DNA of 64,000 nt, taken from Paracoccus alcaliphilus (lineage in GTDB: Bacteria; Pseudomonadota; Alphaproteobacteria; Rhodobacterales; Rhodobacteraceae). The DNA lies in contig NZ_CP067127.1 in the NCBI RefSeq assembly GCF_028553725.1, positions 186,001 to 250,000 on the forward strand, given 5' to 3'. Below are positions 42,325 through 51,577 of the stretch, one piece after another; the stretch's first letter is position 1; every line of letters begins with the position of its first letter. Under the pieces are notes generated by a model. The model was not told the DNA's origin and made no database searches. It saw nothing but the letters and a program-made list of their open reading frames with translations. A program made the position numbers and the translations under genes.

Positions 42325-42459
42325 ATTCGCCTCGTTCAATAACGGCAAAGTCCCAAACCTTTGCATGCGACTGGACCGGCATCAACGGGGGACTTCGTTC
42401 CGCAGGCAAGCCCTGCTAGCGTTAGTGAAGCAACCCCGCCATTCCGCTTTGCGCCTGGT

Positions 42460-42873
42460 TCAGCCGCCGGTTGCGATGCTGGCGAAGCATCTGGCCAATT
42501 CCGGCGGTGATCCCTGATCGGTAGCCCATCTGGCGACCTCGCCAGCCTCCGATGGGTCCGCCATGCCGCCCCAGATTCCGTAAAACAGCTGCTTGGTGTC
42601 TTGCGCCTGATAGAGGAAATATCCCACGCCATCGGCATCGGGAATTTCCGCGCCGACGATGGTCCAGGGCGCCTGTTGCAGGACATTGACGATCGTCACC
42701 TGTGCCGGGTCTGGCGGCGCGGACAGAGCGCCGGTGACAAAGGCGCGAAATGAATTCCTCTCGTTGGTATTGTCGATCCGGTTGACATGGTCACAGGCAC
42801 CGGACGCATGCGCGACCGGCGCGAAAACAAGAGAAGCAGCTAAATAGAAAGGATAAGCCTTGAATGATATCAT
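42460..42873 (-). CDS. Secreted protein of unknown function
   Basis: 137 residues with a signal peptide (FYLAASLVFAPVAHASG) and two cysteines (C27 and one near the C-terminus, ARCFASI) that could pair in the periplasm. No family was recognised. Base composition is more AT-rich than the flanking operons. Confidence 0.65.
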   Translation of the reverse strand: MISFKAYPFYLAASLVFAPVAHASGACDHVNRIDNTNERNSFRAFVTGALSAPPDPAQVTIVNVLQQAPWTIVGAEIPDADGVGYFLYQAQDTKQLFYGIWGGMADPSEAGEVARWATDQGSPPELARCFASIATGG

Positions 42874-43395
42874 GTCGTCTATCCTCTGGTGGGTAGGGAG
42901 ACCTGTCCGGGCAGCCTACGAAATTTTCTAGCAGATGTGGCTGAAAAATTTCTGCCGGACTTTCAGGATGGCAGGCGGAACATGGATGGCCAGGTCCTGT
43001 CGAGGCAATGTAGGAATTGGACGGAAGTCGGCGACGGATGCTTACGGACACCTGCGCATCCTCGTCAGCCTGATCCTCAGCCTAAGCAGCGCGCGTGTCC
43101 TCACGGGGGGCTGTCGCAACGCATCCGGTCACCCATCCGTAGCGAAGAGATGCCTGCCCAGACGGTCTGGACGTCGTCATCCTGCTGAGCGCTGTGCATT
43201 TCTGGTGATGAAATTCACCTTGCTGCGCATCAGCGACCGGCATTTCGGAGCCTACATCATCGTGCTCGGCTACGCCTCGCTTAATGTCGGGCCAGCCAGG
43301 CAGGCCAGACCTGCCCCCTCAGATGGCGCCCCATGTGGGAAGCCAGCATTCAACGGCCTTGTGGCGCTCGACGCGAACGAGCCCAGAGCGGTCAT
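42874..43395 (+). pseudogene. Remnant of a polytopic membrane protein within a gene-poor stretch
   Basis: Between about 43033 and 43290 the plus strand reads TDAYGHLRILVSLILSLSSA and, in the same frame after a scrambled part, FGAYIIVLGYASLN. This resembles small multi-helix proteins with an HLRILVxxILGL start and an xLYLFVxxYASL helix. The intervening region appears frameshifted and no complete gene is present. The rest of this 520-base gap shows nothing. Confidence 0.35.
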
Positions 43396-44073
43396 TCATC
43401 CAAGAGATGAGATGAATTGTGCAATACGCTCAGCGGCTTCTTCTGGTTTCGTTTGCAGAACGAAATGGGGCGCTTCAATTGGCAAGAGTGATTGGCAGTG
43501 CCCATTGAAGTCCTGCGATATCGCTATCGGAACCAACCGGTCTTTAGTTGCTCGCAGATACGCGCAGGGCACGCTTATTTCGGATAATCTTTCCCGCAGG
43601 TCGACTTGCGATACCGCTCGCAAACGATCGACAAGAGTGCTCAACGGGACTTCTCGCAACACCGACCTATAACTGGCCGCAAACGCGTTTGAAGCTGCTT
43701 GTCCGGTAACGAAGGGCCTGCTCACAACTGCGATCATACCCGGAAAATGCGGAACGTATTTCAATAAGCTCAAAAGATTCTGCGGCAACTTCCTTGGTGC
43801 ACGGGCAAAGCTGGCGACAAAGACGGTCGCCAGCAAACCTCGTGGACGCTGAGCTGTGATATCAATCGCTACCGGTCCAGAAAAAGATTCGGCGACGATC
43901 ACATAATCATCCTGCCGCAGGCGAGGGCCAATCCATTTGCGGATCTCTTCATAAGAGGTCATGTCCAGTGGATAGGAAACAATCTCAACGTCGAAATTTT
44001 TACGCAAAGATGCAGTAAAATCTGACAACAAGCGGCCTGTGCCGTCGAGACCTGGAAGCACCACGATTTTCAT
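43396..44073 (-). CDS. Small alpha/beta hydrolase
   Basis: 225 residues. The oxyanion region is VVLPGLDGTGRLLSD, the nucleophile elbow VAESFSGPVAI with S63 (an AESFS variant of GxSxG), the acid is probably in LRATKDRLVP and the histidine is in EAPHFVLQTKP. All three catalytic residues appear present. It is probably a cytoplasmic esterase or thioesterase of unknown substrate. Codon and base use are less GC-rich than neighbours, hinting at transfer. Confidence 0.8.
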   Translation of the reverse strand: MKIVVLPGLDGTGRLLSDFTASLRKNFDVEIVSYPLDMTSYEEIRKWIGPRLRQDDYVIVAESFSGPVAIDITAQRPRGLLATVFVASFARAPRKLPQNLLSLLKYVPHFPGMIAVVSRPFVTGQAASNAFAASYRSVLREVPLSTLVDRLRAVSQVDLRERLSEISVPCAYLRATKDRLVPIAISQDFNGHCQSLLPIEAPHFVLQTKPEEAAERIAQFISSLG

Positions 44074-44218
44074 GGCTCGGAAGTATCACACTTGGCAACA
44101 GAATTAAAACTGTATCTGCAACGCCCGCTCCGTCCAGACCGCGACCGATCTGCTACATCGACGCGAAAGAGCTTGCGGAAATATTAGGCAGATGACGGGG
44201 ATCAACCGGATGGCCGTA

Positions 44219-44854
44219 TCATCTCTTTCGCGCCACGATGTAAGGCCGGAACCCGCTACCCTTTGTTGCATGGTTTTCCATGGCAAGTATCTCGAAGCCT
44301 GCGGTCGATATACGCTGCTTCAGTTCGGTTTCCCGGAAGACGCCCACATAGGGGGCCTTTCCTATCGCGCGCATCACGGGCAGGGCGAACTTGATCAGAA
44401 CGTTCATATCGCCGATGCAGGGTGTTTTCGATACAAACAGGCCCTCCGCCGCAAGCAGAGCGTGAATCTGGCTCAACGTTCCGGGCAGGTCGCGGACGAG
44501 ATGAAGGTAGTTGAAACCAAGAGCGGCATTGAATCCGGATGGCCCGAATTTCACGGATTCGGCGGTGGCGGTATCGAAGACAAGGCCCGGCACGGGATTG
44601 CCGGCATATCTTTCATTCGCGATGGCGATCATCTCCGGCGATATATCCGTCGCGAGATAGCTTTTCACGCCAGCCGCAAGACGAAGCGCCGTTGTTCCCG
44701 TTCCGCAACCCAGTTCCAGCACCCGGTCATCCGGTGCCAGAAGGCCGAGGGCACGGTCGAGGGTGCGCTCATACCCGGCCTGATCCGCAATCGCACTCCG
44801 GGCATATTTTCGTGAGGCCCGATCCCAGAAACGGGCATCGTTCGTTGTGCTCAT
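44219..44854 (-). CDS. Class I SAM-dependent methyltransferase
   Basis: 211 residues. SAM-binding motif I is VLELGCGTGTTALRL, motif II ATDISPEMIAIA and the post-II segment LGFNYLHLVRDLPGTLSQIH. It starts ARFWDRASRKYARSAIAD, a pattern of small-molecule methyltransferases related to UbiE/Coq5. Substrate unknown; no operon partner is visible. Confidence 0.88.
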   Translation of the reverse strand: MSTTNDARFWDRASRKYARSAIADQAGYERTLDRALGLLAPDDRVLELGCGTGTTALRLAAGVKSYLATDISPEMIAIANERYAGNPVPGLVFDTATAESVKFGPSGFNAALGFNYLHLVRDLPGTLSQIHALLAAEGLFVSKTPCIGDMNVLIKFALPVMRAIGKAPYVGVFRETELKQRISTAGFEILAMENHATKGSGFRPYIVARKR

Positions 44855-45008
44855 TATTCCAAAATGATCTTTGTCTCGATTGGATCAGTGTCGCACGACA
44901 CGGTAACAGGGCAATGACCTTCTTGTCCCCATCGTCGCCGGCTCGTTTCATCGGCGCGAAGACGCCGAAAGGTGGCCCGTCACTGCCAAGAGGCAGGGAT
45001 GTCAAACG

Positions 45009-45287
45009 TCAGCAATTCGGACATATCCTGAGCTTATTGGCCAGCAACCGGGACTTGATGTAATCGAGGGCGCCGAGCGCCATTTCGGCGCTCACCCGGG
45101 CATCCAGGGTGCGGCAATGCCCCATCGAGACCCGGATCAACTGCTTGCGCACCGTTTCCAGCGAAACCTCGCCACCATCCGCCAGCAAGGCGATGACGAT
45201 CTGCCCGATGGTGAAGGCTGCCATGTCCGGGCTGGTCACGTATTCCGGTGCCTGGCGGCCTGGCCGCATAATGCTTGCGTCGCTCAT
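45009..45287 (-). CDS. Hypothetical protein of 92 residues
   Basis: The ATG at 45287 follows GAGGG. The protein reads FTIGQIVIALLADGGEVSLE then RKQLIRVSMGHCRTLDARVS and ends in a CPNC pair. It looks soluble and helical, with three cysteines; no family was recognised. Confidence 0.5.
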   Translation of the reverse strand: MSDASIMRPGRQAPEYVTSPDMAAFTIGQIVIALLADGGEVSLETVRKQLIRVSMGHCRTLDARVSAEMALGALDYIKSRLLANKLRICPNC

Positions 45288-45444
45288 CAATCCCTCATTG
45301 CATCGCGAAACCGACAGTCCGAAGACCTGCCTGGCACCGGTCATGACAAGCTGAACAATTCACTACCGCATCGACCACATGCCTTGAATGGCGGCTCTAG
45401 CGGATGTCGAACCGCCTCGTCATACGCTGATTGGTGTATGCGCC

Positions 45445-47253
45445 TCAGTTTCGGTGTGCCGAGGCGATGATACGATCAAGGATGAGGTCATTGCGCTGGT
45501 AGAAGACCAGTTCGGCCGCATCGGGCACCGGCTCGACCGTGATCATGGGATTGACCTTTTCCAGCTGCCTGCACGATGCAAGGTCGATGCCGGCATCCTC
45601 GAGAGGCGCCAGATATCGCATGGGGATGGCAAGCTCCCGCAGCGCGCTGTCCATGCGATGGCGCGAAAGCTGCAATTCCCGCACGAAGGTCGCGTGACCC
45701 TGTTTCAGCAAATGCTCACAGGCGTTTCGGATCAATGCCGTCCAATCGGGATTACGCACCGTTTGCTGGTTCAGCGGCGTATTGCGGAAGGCCCGTTCCA
45801 GATACCAGTCCAGGCCGTGCTGGCGCATCATCCTGTGCCCGGATTTGGCCATCAGTTCGGCCACCCAGGGCGCGCTGTCTGCGAGGTGCAGCAGGGTGCG
45901 CTGAATCTGCGGCAGACGCCGGACTCCCGAAGGGTCGATCCCGGACGAGAAACCGACCGCAAGGATTCCGTGGAAGCGCGAGGGATCCGCGACCGCCTCG
46001 ACCACAAGCGGCAAGGTGCCGCTGGCCAATCCGACGCCAAGGCAGGGGCGGTCGACGACCTGATCGAGAAAGGCCCGCAATGCGATCAGATTGTCGCTCA
46101 TCACGTCAAGCGAAGGGTCCATCGTGCTGTTCCCGTGACCGGGGCGTGACGGAACATAGAGGCAGATGCCGGCATCGCGCAGCCGGGCTTCTCCATCGCC
46201 GGGCAGCAGATAGGTCATCGGCAATCCGCGAAGCATGACCACCGGCACGCCCCGCTTCGCGCCCATCCAGGTCCATGCGATCTTGCGTCCATCGGGCATC
46301 GCAATCAGCTTTTCACGGCCCAGGGGATCGTGCCAGACAGGGGCTTCGCCCCGAAGCCCGACATGTTCGCGACTGGCGATCATGGCCAGCAGACGCATCA
46401 GGTCGATATTCGACGGCGCGCCCATCTTGGCCATGATCGTCTTGATCTGGGTGCGCACCGTCAGCAGCGATACGCCTCGTTGGGTCGCGATCGATTCGAG
46501 GTTGCGCAAACGGAAGAACAGATGCGCGACTTCGGATTCAGCCTGCGTCAGGCCGAAGGCCTGTTGCAGACGATCCGCGATCCGCGATCCCCAGGCGATT
46601 TCCAGAGAGCGGATGGCGATATGCGCACCGCTCTGGCCCGGCATGCGGATCAGGTAGGCCTCGGCCAGGAAGGATTCGCCATAGTCCTCGGCGACGGGCA
46701 GGATCGTCAGGATCGCCTGTGCCGCATTGCCCTGACCGGTGGCGGCGCGCAACAGCGCGCGATAGTCCTCCAGAGAATTGGGCGCGATGACGCCCGCGTC
46801 CATGAACGCGCCCTGTCGTTTGCCGAAAGCGCGTTCGCCCGCAATGTTGATGACCGCGACATTGCCGCCCGGAGACAGCACCATCGCCGGGCCGGGCACT
46901 TCGGAGACCGCCAGTTTCAGCGGGTCACTTTCCGTCGGGAGGTCCAGCTTCTCCAGGGTGGTGCGGAAGGTCAGCAACTGGCTGAAAAGACCCCTGGAGA
47001 CTTTGGGATACGCGACGTTTCCACCGGGCACTTCCAGTTTGGCCTCCCAACTCGCAACCATTTCATCGAAGGCATGCTCGTCGATGATCGAGCGATAGGT
47101 GCTGGCGATGATGTTCAGATCGATATCGTCATCCGAATCACGGCCTTTGCTAAGTTGGGGCGACAGAAAGAAGCTCTGATCGGCCAGTGGCGTCCTGGAT
47201 TTGGAATCGGGCACGACCGGACCTCTCTCACGCAGACCATCACGACATTGCAT
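45445..47253 (-). CDS. LuxR-type regulator fused to a catalytically degenerate alpha/beta-hydrolase domain
   Basis: 602 residues. Residues of about 110-215 resemble a sensor domain; about 230-290 is a LuxR-type helix-turn-helix (FGLTQAESEVAHLFF, ATQRGVSLLTVRTQIKTIMA). From about residue 305 an alpha/beta-hydrolase fold follows (LRGLPMTYLLPG, YVPSRPGHGNS, a cap and a C-terminal VEPVPDAAELVFYQ). At the nucleophile elbow the sequence is G408-L-A410-S-G412, so the serine position is alanine, and the usual histidine before LVFYQ is E581. It therefore probably binds a ligand instead of cleaving it. The ATG at 47253 is uncertain; a GTG at about 47214 behind GAGAGG is an alternative. Confidence 0.82.
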   Translation of the reverse strand: MQCRDGLRERGPVVPDSKSRTPLADQSFFLSPQLSKGRDSDDDIDLNIIASTYRSIIDEHAFDEMVASWEAKLEVPGGNVAYPKVSRGLFSQLLTFRTTLEKLDLPTESDPLKLAVSEVPGPAMVLSPGGNVAVINIAGERAFGKRQGAFMDAGVIAPNSLEDYRALLRAATGQGNAAQAILTILPVAEDYGESFLAEAYLIRMPGQSGAHIAIRSLEIAWGSRIADRLQQAFGLTQAESEVAHLFFRLRNLESIATQRGVSLLTVRTQIKTIMAKMGAPSNIDLMRLLAMIASREHVGLRGEAPVWHDPLGREKLIAMPDGRKIAWTWMGAKRGVPVVMLRGLPMTYLLPGDGEARLRDAGICLYVPSRPGHGNSTMDPSLDVMSDNLIALRAFLDQVVDRPCLGVGLASGTLPLVVEAVADPSRFHGILAVGFSSGIDPSGVRRLPQIQRTLLHLADSAPWVAELMAKSGHRMMRQHGLDWYLERAFRNTPLNQQTVRNPDWTALIRNACEHLLKQGHATFVRELQLSRHRMDSALRELAIPMRYLAPLEDAGIDLASCRQLEKVNPMITVEPVPDAAELVFYQRNDLILDRIIASAHRN

Positions 47254-47975
47254 TTTGCCCGGCAGCGTTCAACCGTGACGGGCATGGCAGCGGAAGGAGG
47301 CCTGCAGGGAGGCTGGGCGCTGTGCCCATGAAATCACTGATCTGGCGGGCTGTCACGAACAGTTGGTTCAGGCGATCGCTTGCCGGTCATATCCTGCATC
47401 GCCCTGCGGATCTCAGGGAAATCCGGCGGTCGCTCGCGCCTTCGGGGTGCGGCCTATACGGGAAGTCATCCGTAACGGGCATACTCTCGACCTCTGGCGG
47501 GAGCAGCGATACCCCGACGAAACGCGTCGGCAGCTGATCATCCTGAGTCGAACCATGTATCCTTCGGCACTGCCAAAACTGATGCCTTCAGGAAAGACCG
47601 ATAGTCGCGGCCTGACGGTCGAGGTGATTTGCCAAGGTATTTGCATCAGCTGCCCAGCACTCCAGGCGATATGACGCGCACGCGAGTTGCGCGCCGAACA
47701 ACCTGACGCTCCGCATCAGCTATTCCATCACTGTCTACGGCAAAGAGGACCCGCAATCTTCGCGTCGAATTTCGCGATGCGCCGCGGCAAGTCATCGAAC
47801 TGTTCAAAACAGAGCCATGCCAAACGCAATCAGTCGGCCTTCTCGCATCACTTGTCGGCGATGATGCCGAGTTCGGCGGAACCATATCCCCTACATGACG
47901 CTTATTTGCTCATTTTGTCTGGACGAATCAGTTTTGATTGCCTAGCTCGCCGTTCCTTATCCAGAAAGGCCATCC
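47254..47975. other. Unassigned 720-base stretch, possible gene remnants
   Basis: No convincing gene. A plus-strand frame between about 47420 and 47560 has protein-like sequence (VRPIREVIRNGHTLDLWREQ) and another near 47755-47898 reads RVEFRDAPRQVIELFK, in different frames and without starts. These could be pieces of a decayed gene; no family was recognised. Confidence 0.3.
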
Positions 47976-48137
47976 ATGACGATCATAGAAGAACACATGG
48001 TCCGCTTGCTTCAGGCTGTGGAGGCCTCAAATGCTTCTCCGGCGATCGGAGAAATACTGATCGACGCAATCCGTCGTGCGCAAATCCTCGTAGCCGCCGA
48101 TCGGCTGCGATACGATTTGGCCCGAGAAATCGGATGA
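47976..48137 (+). CDS. Small hypothetical protein, 53 residues
   Basis: An ATG behind GAAAGG (six bases) opens MTIIEEHMVRLLQAVEASNA and continues as amphipathic helix-rich sequence ending DRLRYDLAREIG before TGA. Reasonable ribosome site and composition, but no family and no operon partner. Confidence 0.45.
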   Translation: MTIIEEHMVRLLQAVEASNASPAIGEILIDAIRRAQILVAADRLRYDLAREIG

Positions 48138-48291
48138 GGCATGGGTTTCCGCCAGAAGCAGATGGTCAAAGCGCCGCGCGGTCATCTCGCCTGGTTCAGT
48201 TGTTCGTGTCAGACTTGGCAGGCAGCTCTTCATCGCACGATACGCCTGCGTGTCGGATCATCACTCTAGGCGATACCGGTCCTACCCGCCA

Positions 48292-49008
48292 TCATGTCGC
48301 GGCCTTCAGGTTCACCCGTTCCTCGAGTGCGACCGTGGTTTCCTTTCGCTCGCTGTAGCGGTCGGTCAGATAAGGCGAGAGATCGCGGGTCAGCAGCGTG
48401 AACTTCACCAACTCTTCCATCACGTCCACCAACCGGTCGTAGTAGGGCGAGGGTTTCATGCGGCCTGCCTCGTCAAATTCCTGATACGCTTTGGCAACCG
48501 AAGACTGGTTCGGGATAGTCAGCATCCGCATCCAGCGGCCCAGAATGCGCATCTGGTTGACGGCGTTGAAGCTCTGAGATCCACCCGACACCTGCATGAC
48601 CGCCAGCACCCGCCCCTGCGTGGGCCGGATCGCGCCAAGAGCCAGGGGGATCCAGTCGATCTGCGATTTCATCACGCCCGACATTGCCCCATGCCGTTCG
48701 GGGCTGGTCCAGACCTGCCCATCGGACCACTGGCACAGCTCGCGCAGTTCCTGCACCTTCGGGTGCCTTTCGTCTTCCCCATCCGGCAGGGGCAGGCCAT
48801 ATGGATCGAACACCCGTGTTTCCGCCCCGAAATGGCGCAGCAGACGTTCCGCTTCCAGCGTCAGCAACCGGCTGTAGGAGCGCGCGCGCAGTGAGCCATA
48901 GAGCAACAGGATGCGCGGCGGATGCGTGGCACGCGGCAGGTCGAAGCACCGAAGGGTGGGGATCTCCACCGAGGCGGGGACAAGGTTCGGCAGGTCCGGC
49001 AGGGTCAT
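48292..49008 (-). CDS. arsH: ArsH NADPH-dependent FMN reductase
   Basis: 238 residues. ArsH hallmarks are [17 protein letters not shown] (FMN phosphate loop), [20 protein letters not shown] and [15 protein letters not shown]. ArsH oxidises trivalent organoarsenicals and reduces quinones, protecting the cytoplasm. Its ATG overlaps the acr3 stop by four bases, making it the last gene of the arsenic operon. Confidence 0.95.
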   Translation of the reverse strand: MTLPDLPNLVPASVEIPTLRCFDLPRATHPPRILLLYGSLRARSYSRLLTLEAERLLRHFGAETRVFDPYGLPLPDGEDERHPKVQELRELCQWSDGQVWTSPERHGAMSGVMKSQIDWIPLALGAIRPTQGRVLAVMQVSGGSQSFNAVNQMRILGRWMRMLTIPNQSSVAKAYQEFDEAGRMKPSPYYDRLVDVMEELVKFTLLTRDLSPYLTDRYSERKETTVALEERVNLKAAT

Positions 49009-50081
49009 GTTTTCACCTCCTGAGCCGTGGCTTCATGGGGAAACCATCGCCGCCCGAGCCGCAGCGCAACATGGACGAGCAGGATCAGCGCCGGCACCTC
49101 TACCAGCGGTCCGATCACTGCCGCGAAGGCCACCGGCGAGGCCAGTCCGAAGGCGGCGATGGCGACCGCGATCGCCAGCTCGAAATTGTTGCCCGCCGCG
49201 GTGAAGGCGATGGCCGTCGTGCGGGGATAGTCAGCTTCGATCAACCGTCCCATCGCAAAGCTGACGAGGAACTGGATGACGAAGTAGAGCGCCAGCGGCA
49301 CCGCGATCCTGAACGCGTCCAGCGGCAGGCGGACCACATCGCCGCCCTTCAGGCTGAACATGGCGACGATGGTGAACAGCAGCGCCGTCAGCGTGATCGG
49401 GCCAATGCGCGGCAGGAAAGCGGCCTCATACCAGCCTTCGCCCTTACGGGCGACGAGGACTCGCCTGGTAAGGAACCCGGCCGCGAAGGGGATGCCAAGA
49501 TAGATCAGCACCGCCAAGGTGATGGTCCGGAAGCTCACGTCGATCACGCTTCCCTCCAGTCCGAACAGCGGCGGCAGGACCGAGAGGAAGAACCACGCAT
49601 AGATGGAGAAGAACAGGATCTGGAACACCGAATTGAAGGCGACCAGCGCCGCGACATACTGGCCGTCGCCTCGGGCCAGCTGGTTCCAGACCAGCACCAT
49701 CGCAATGCAGCGCGCCAGGCCGATCAGGATCAGACCGGTCATGTATTCGGGATGGTCGCGCAGAAATATCACCGCCAGCGCGAACATCAGCACCGGGCCG
49801 ATGATCCAGTTCTGCACCAGTGACAGGACCAGCACCCGCCGGTCGGCAAAGACGCGGGGCAGCTCCTCGTAGCGCACCTTGGCCAGCGGCGGATACATCA
49901 TCAGGATCAGGCCGATGGCAATGGGAATGTTGGTCGTGCCGAGCGACAGCGCATCGAGCGCGCCAGGAAGGCCGGGGAACAGCGTCCCCAGCAGAATACC
50001 GAGCGCCATGGCTGCGAAGATCCACAATGTCAGCCAGCGGTCGAGAAAGGACAGCCGCGAAGGCGGCGTCGGGGAGGTCAT
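49005..50081 (-). CDS. acr3: ACR3-family arsenite efflux permease
   Basis: 358 residues, about ten membrane helices. Characteristic segments are [35 protein letters not shown] with the conserved cysteine, and [19 protein letters not shown]. It expels arsenite (and perhaps antimonite) using the proton motive force. It lies 28 bases after the glutaredoxin-type arsC and overlaps arsH. Confidence 0.95.
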   Translation of the reverse strand: MTSPTPPSRLSFLDRWLTLWIFAAMALGILLGTLFPGLPGALDALSLGTTNIPIAIGLILMMYPPLAKVRYEELPRVFADRRVLVLSLVQNWIIGPVLMFALAVIFLRDHPEYMTGLILIGLARCIAMVLVWNQLARGDGQYVAALVAFNSVFQILFFSIYAWFFLSVLPPLFGLEGSVIDVSFRTITLAVLIYLGIPFAAGFLTRRVLVARKGEGWYEAAFLPRIGPITLTALLFTIVAMFSLKGGDVVRLPLDAFRIAVPLALYFVIQFLVSFAMGRLIEADYPRTTAIAFTAAGNNFELAIAVAIAAFGLASPVAFAAVIGPLVEVPALILLVHVALRLGRRWFPHEATAQEVKT

Positions 50082-50109
50082 TGATCTGTCTCCGGTCAGG
50101 GTCAGGCGG

Positions 50110-50538
50110 TTATGATGCAGGCGTCACGGGCTGGCCGTCGTCGCCCACCACGGCTTCACCGTCCTCTTTCGAGAACGCGCCTTGTTGCGGGGGCAGAAGA
50201 TCCAGCACCGCCTCGGATGGGCGGCAGAGCCGCACGCCTCTGGGGCTGGCCACGATGGGCCGGTTGATGAGGATCGGATGGGCCATCATCGCATCCAGAA
50301 GCTGATCCTCGCTCAGCGCCGGATCGCCGAGGCCAGGATCGGCGTAAGGCGTGCCCTTCTCGCGCAGCAGGTCGCGGGCGGTGATCCCCATGCGGGCGAT
50401 CAGTTGCACCAGCAGCTCCCGGCTTGGCGGGCATTTCAGATATTCGATCACATGTGGCTCGACCCCGGCATTGCGGATCAGGCCAAGCGTGTTTCGGGAC
50501 GTGCCGCAATCGGGGTTGTGATAGATGATGATGTCCAT
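50110..50538 (-). CDS. arsC: Arsenate reductase, glutaredoxin-dependent ArsC family
   Basis: 142 residues. The catalytic cysteine is C11 in [15 protein letters not shown]; the basic residues that hold arsenate are in [17 protein letters not shown]. It reduces arsenate to arsenite with glutathione and glutaredoxin. It lies nine bases after an unrelated low-molecular-weight phosphatase-type ArsC in the same operon. Confidence 0.95.
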   Translation of the reverse strand: MDIIIYHNPDCGTSRNTLGLIRNAGVEPHVIEYLKCPPSRELLVQLIARMGITARDLLREKGTPYADPGLGDPALSEDQLLDAMMAHPILINRPIVASPRGVRLCRPSEAVLDLLPPQQGAFSKEDGEAVVGDDGQPVTPAS

Positions 50539-50547
50539 GATCCGCCC

Positions 50548-51084
50548 TCAGGCCACATCCGTCCGGGGCTGGGTCGCGCCCTCCGATTGCCCGATCTCGC
50601 GCAGTCTGGTCGTCAGGCTTGCGCGGTTCAGGGTTGTCATCGGCAGGGCGGTGAAGACCGGGATCCGGTTCTTCATGATGCGCAATGTATCGATGAAGGC
50701 CATTTCCCGTTCCAGACCCGTGCCGGTGGCAACGGCCGGATCAGGCACGCCCCAATGCGCCGAGATCGGCTGGCCGGGCCAGAGCGGACAGGTCTCTCCG
50801 GCGGCCTGGTCGCAGACCGTGAAGACGAAATCCATCACCGGCGCATCCGCCCCGGCGAACTCGTCCCAGCTTTTCGAGCGCAGCCCGTCGGTCGGATAAT
50901 GGAAGTTCTCCAGAACCCTCAGCGCGGTCGGATGGACCTCGCCCTGCGGCTGGCTGCCGGCCGAAAAGGCCCGGAACCGCCCCCCGCCATCCTGGCGCAG
51001 GACGCTTTCGGCGATGATCGAGCGTGCCGAATTGCCGGTGCAGAGAAACAGCACGTTGAGCACGCGGGGGGATTGGTCAGGCAT
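50548..51084 (-). CDS. arsC: Arsenate reductase, low-molecular-weight phosphatase-like ArsC family
   Basis: 178 residues. The P-loop VLFLCTGNSARSIIAE holds the nucleophilic cysteine, and the second redox cysteines are in FVFTVCDQAAGETCPLWPG, followed by HWGVPDP (the D-P motif). This type reduces arsenate with thioredoxin or a mycothiol/glutathione system. It overlaps the arsR gene by eight bases. Confidence 0.94.
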   Translation of the reverse strand: MPDQSPRVLNVLFLCTGNSARSIIAESVLRQDGGGRFRAFSAGSQPQGEVHPTALRVLENFHYPTDGLRSKSWDEFAGADAPVMDFVFTVCDQAAGETCPLWPGQPISAHWGVPDPAVATGTGLEREMAFIDTLRIMKNRIPVFTALPMTTLNRASLTTRLREIGQSEGATQPRTDVA

Positions 51085-51439
51085 GAGCTTGATCCTTATC
51101 GGGTTCGCAGGAGCAGGACAGCGCGGCGACGACCGGGGCGCAGATCTCGGGTCGCCCCTGGCAGCAATCGCGCATCAGGAAGGCGATCAGGTCGGACAAT
51201 GCCTGATAGGTGACGCTGTAGATGATCTGCCGCCCCTCACGCCGCGACGTGACCAGCCCGGCATGTTCAAGATGGCCGAGATGAAAGGACATCCGCGAGG
51301 ATGTGGCCCCGTCCATCGCCTCGCCGATGGCGCCGGCAGGCAGGCCCTCCGGCCCCGCTGTCACCAGCAGCCTGATGATCCGCAGCCGGGTTTCCTGAGA
51401 CAGCGCCGAGAAGGCGGTAAGCGCCCGTTTCTCTTCCAT
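51077..51439 (-). CDS. arsR: ArsR-family arsenite-responsive repressor
   Basis: 120 residues: winged helix (FSALSQETRLRIIRLLVTAG, SSRMSFHLGHLEHAGLV). The metalloid-binding cysteines are C-terminal, C92-C93 and C100 (DCCQGRPEIC), with C109 and C111 near the end. This is the placement described for Acidithiobacillus-type ArsR rather than the alpha-3 site of the E. coli plasmid protein. It heads the arsenic operon, and a palindrome lies just upstream of its start. Confidence 0.94.
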   Translation of the reverse strand: MEEKRALTAFSALSQETRLRIIRLLVTAGPEGLPAGAIGEAMDGATSSRMSFHLGHLEHAGLVTSRREGRQIIYSVTYQALSDLIAFLMRDCCQGRPEICAPVVAALSCSCEPDKDQAHA

Positions 51440-51453
51440 CGAATCAACCTCTC

Positions 51454-51471
51454 AATAGATATCGATCTATT
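51454..51471. promoter_or_regulatory. ArsR operator
   Basis: AATAGAT (51454-51460), ATCG, ATCTATT (51465-51471): a perfect 7-bp inverted repeat 15 bases upstream of the arsR start, in the AT-rich form bound by ArsR repressors. Confidence 0.8.
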
Positions 51472-51577
51472 AACTGAAGATTCCGGCTATGGCAACGTTT
51501 CTCGTCGTGACCTGCCGTCATTGCCAGCGCCTGAATGTTCCCCTAACGTTCCAAGGGGCATGCAGGAGGAGACCCGG

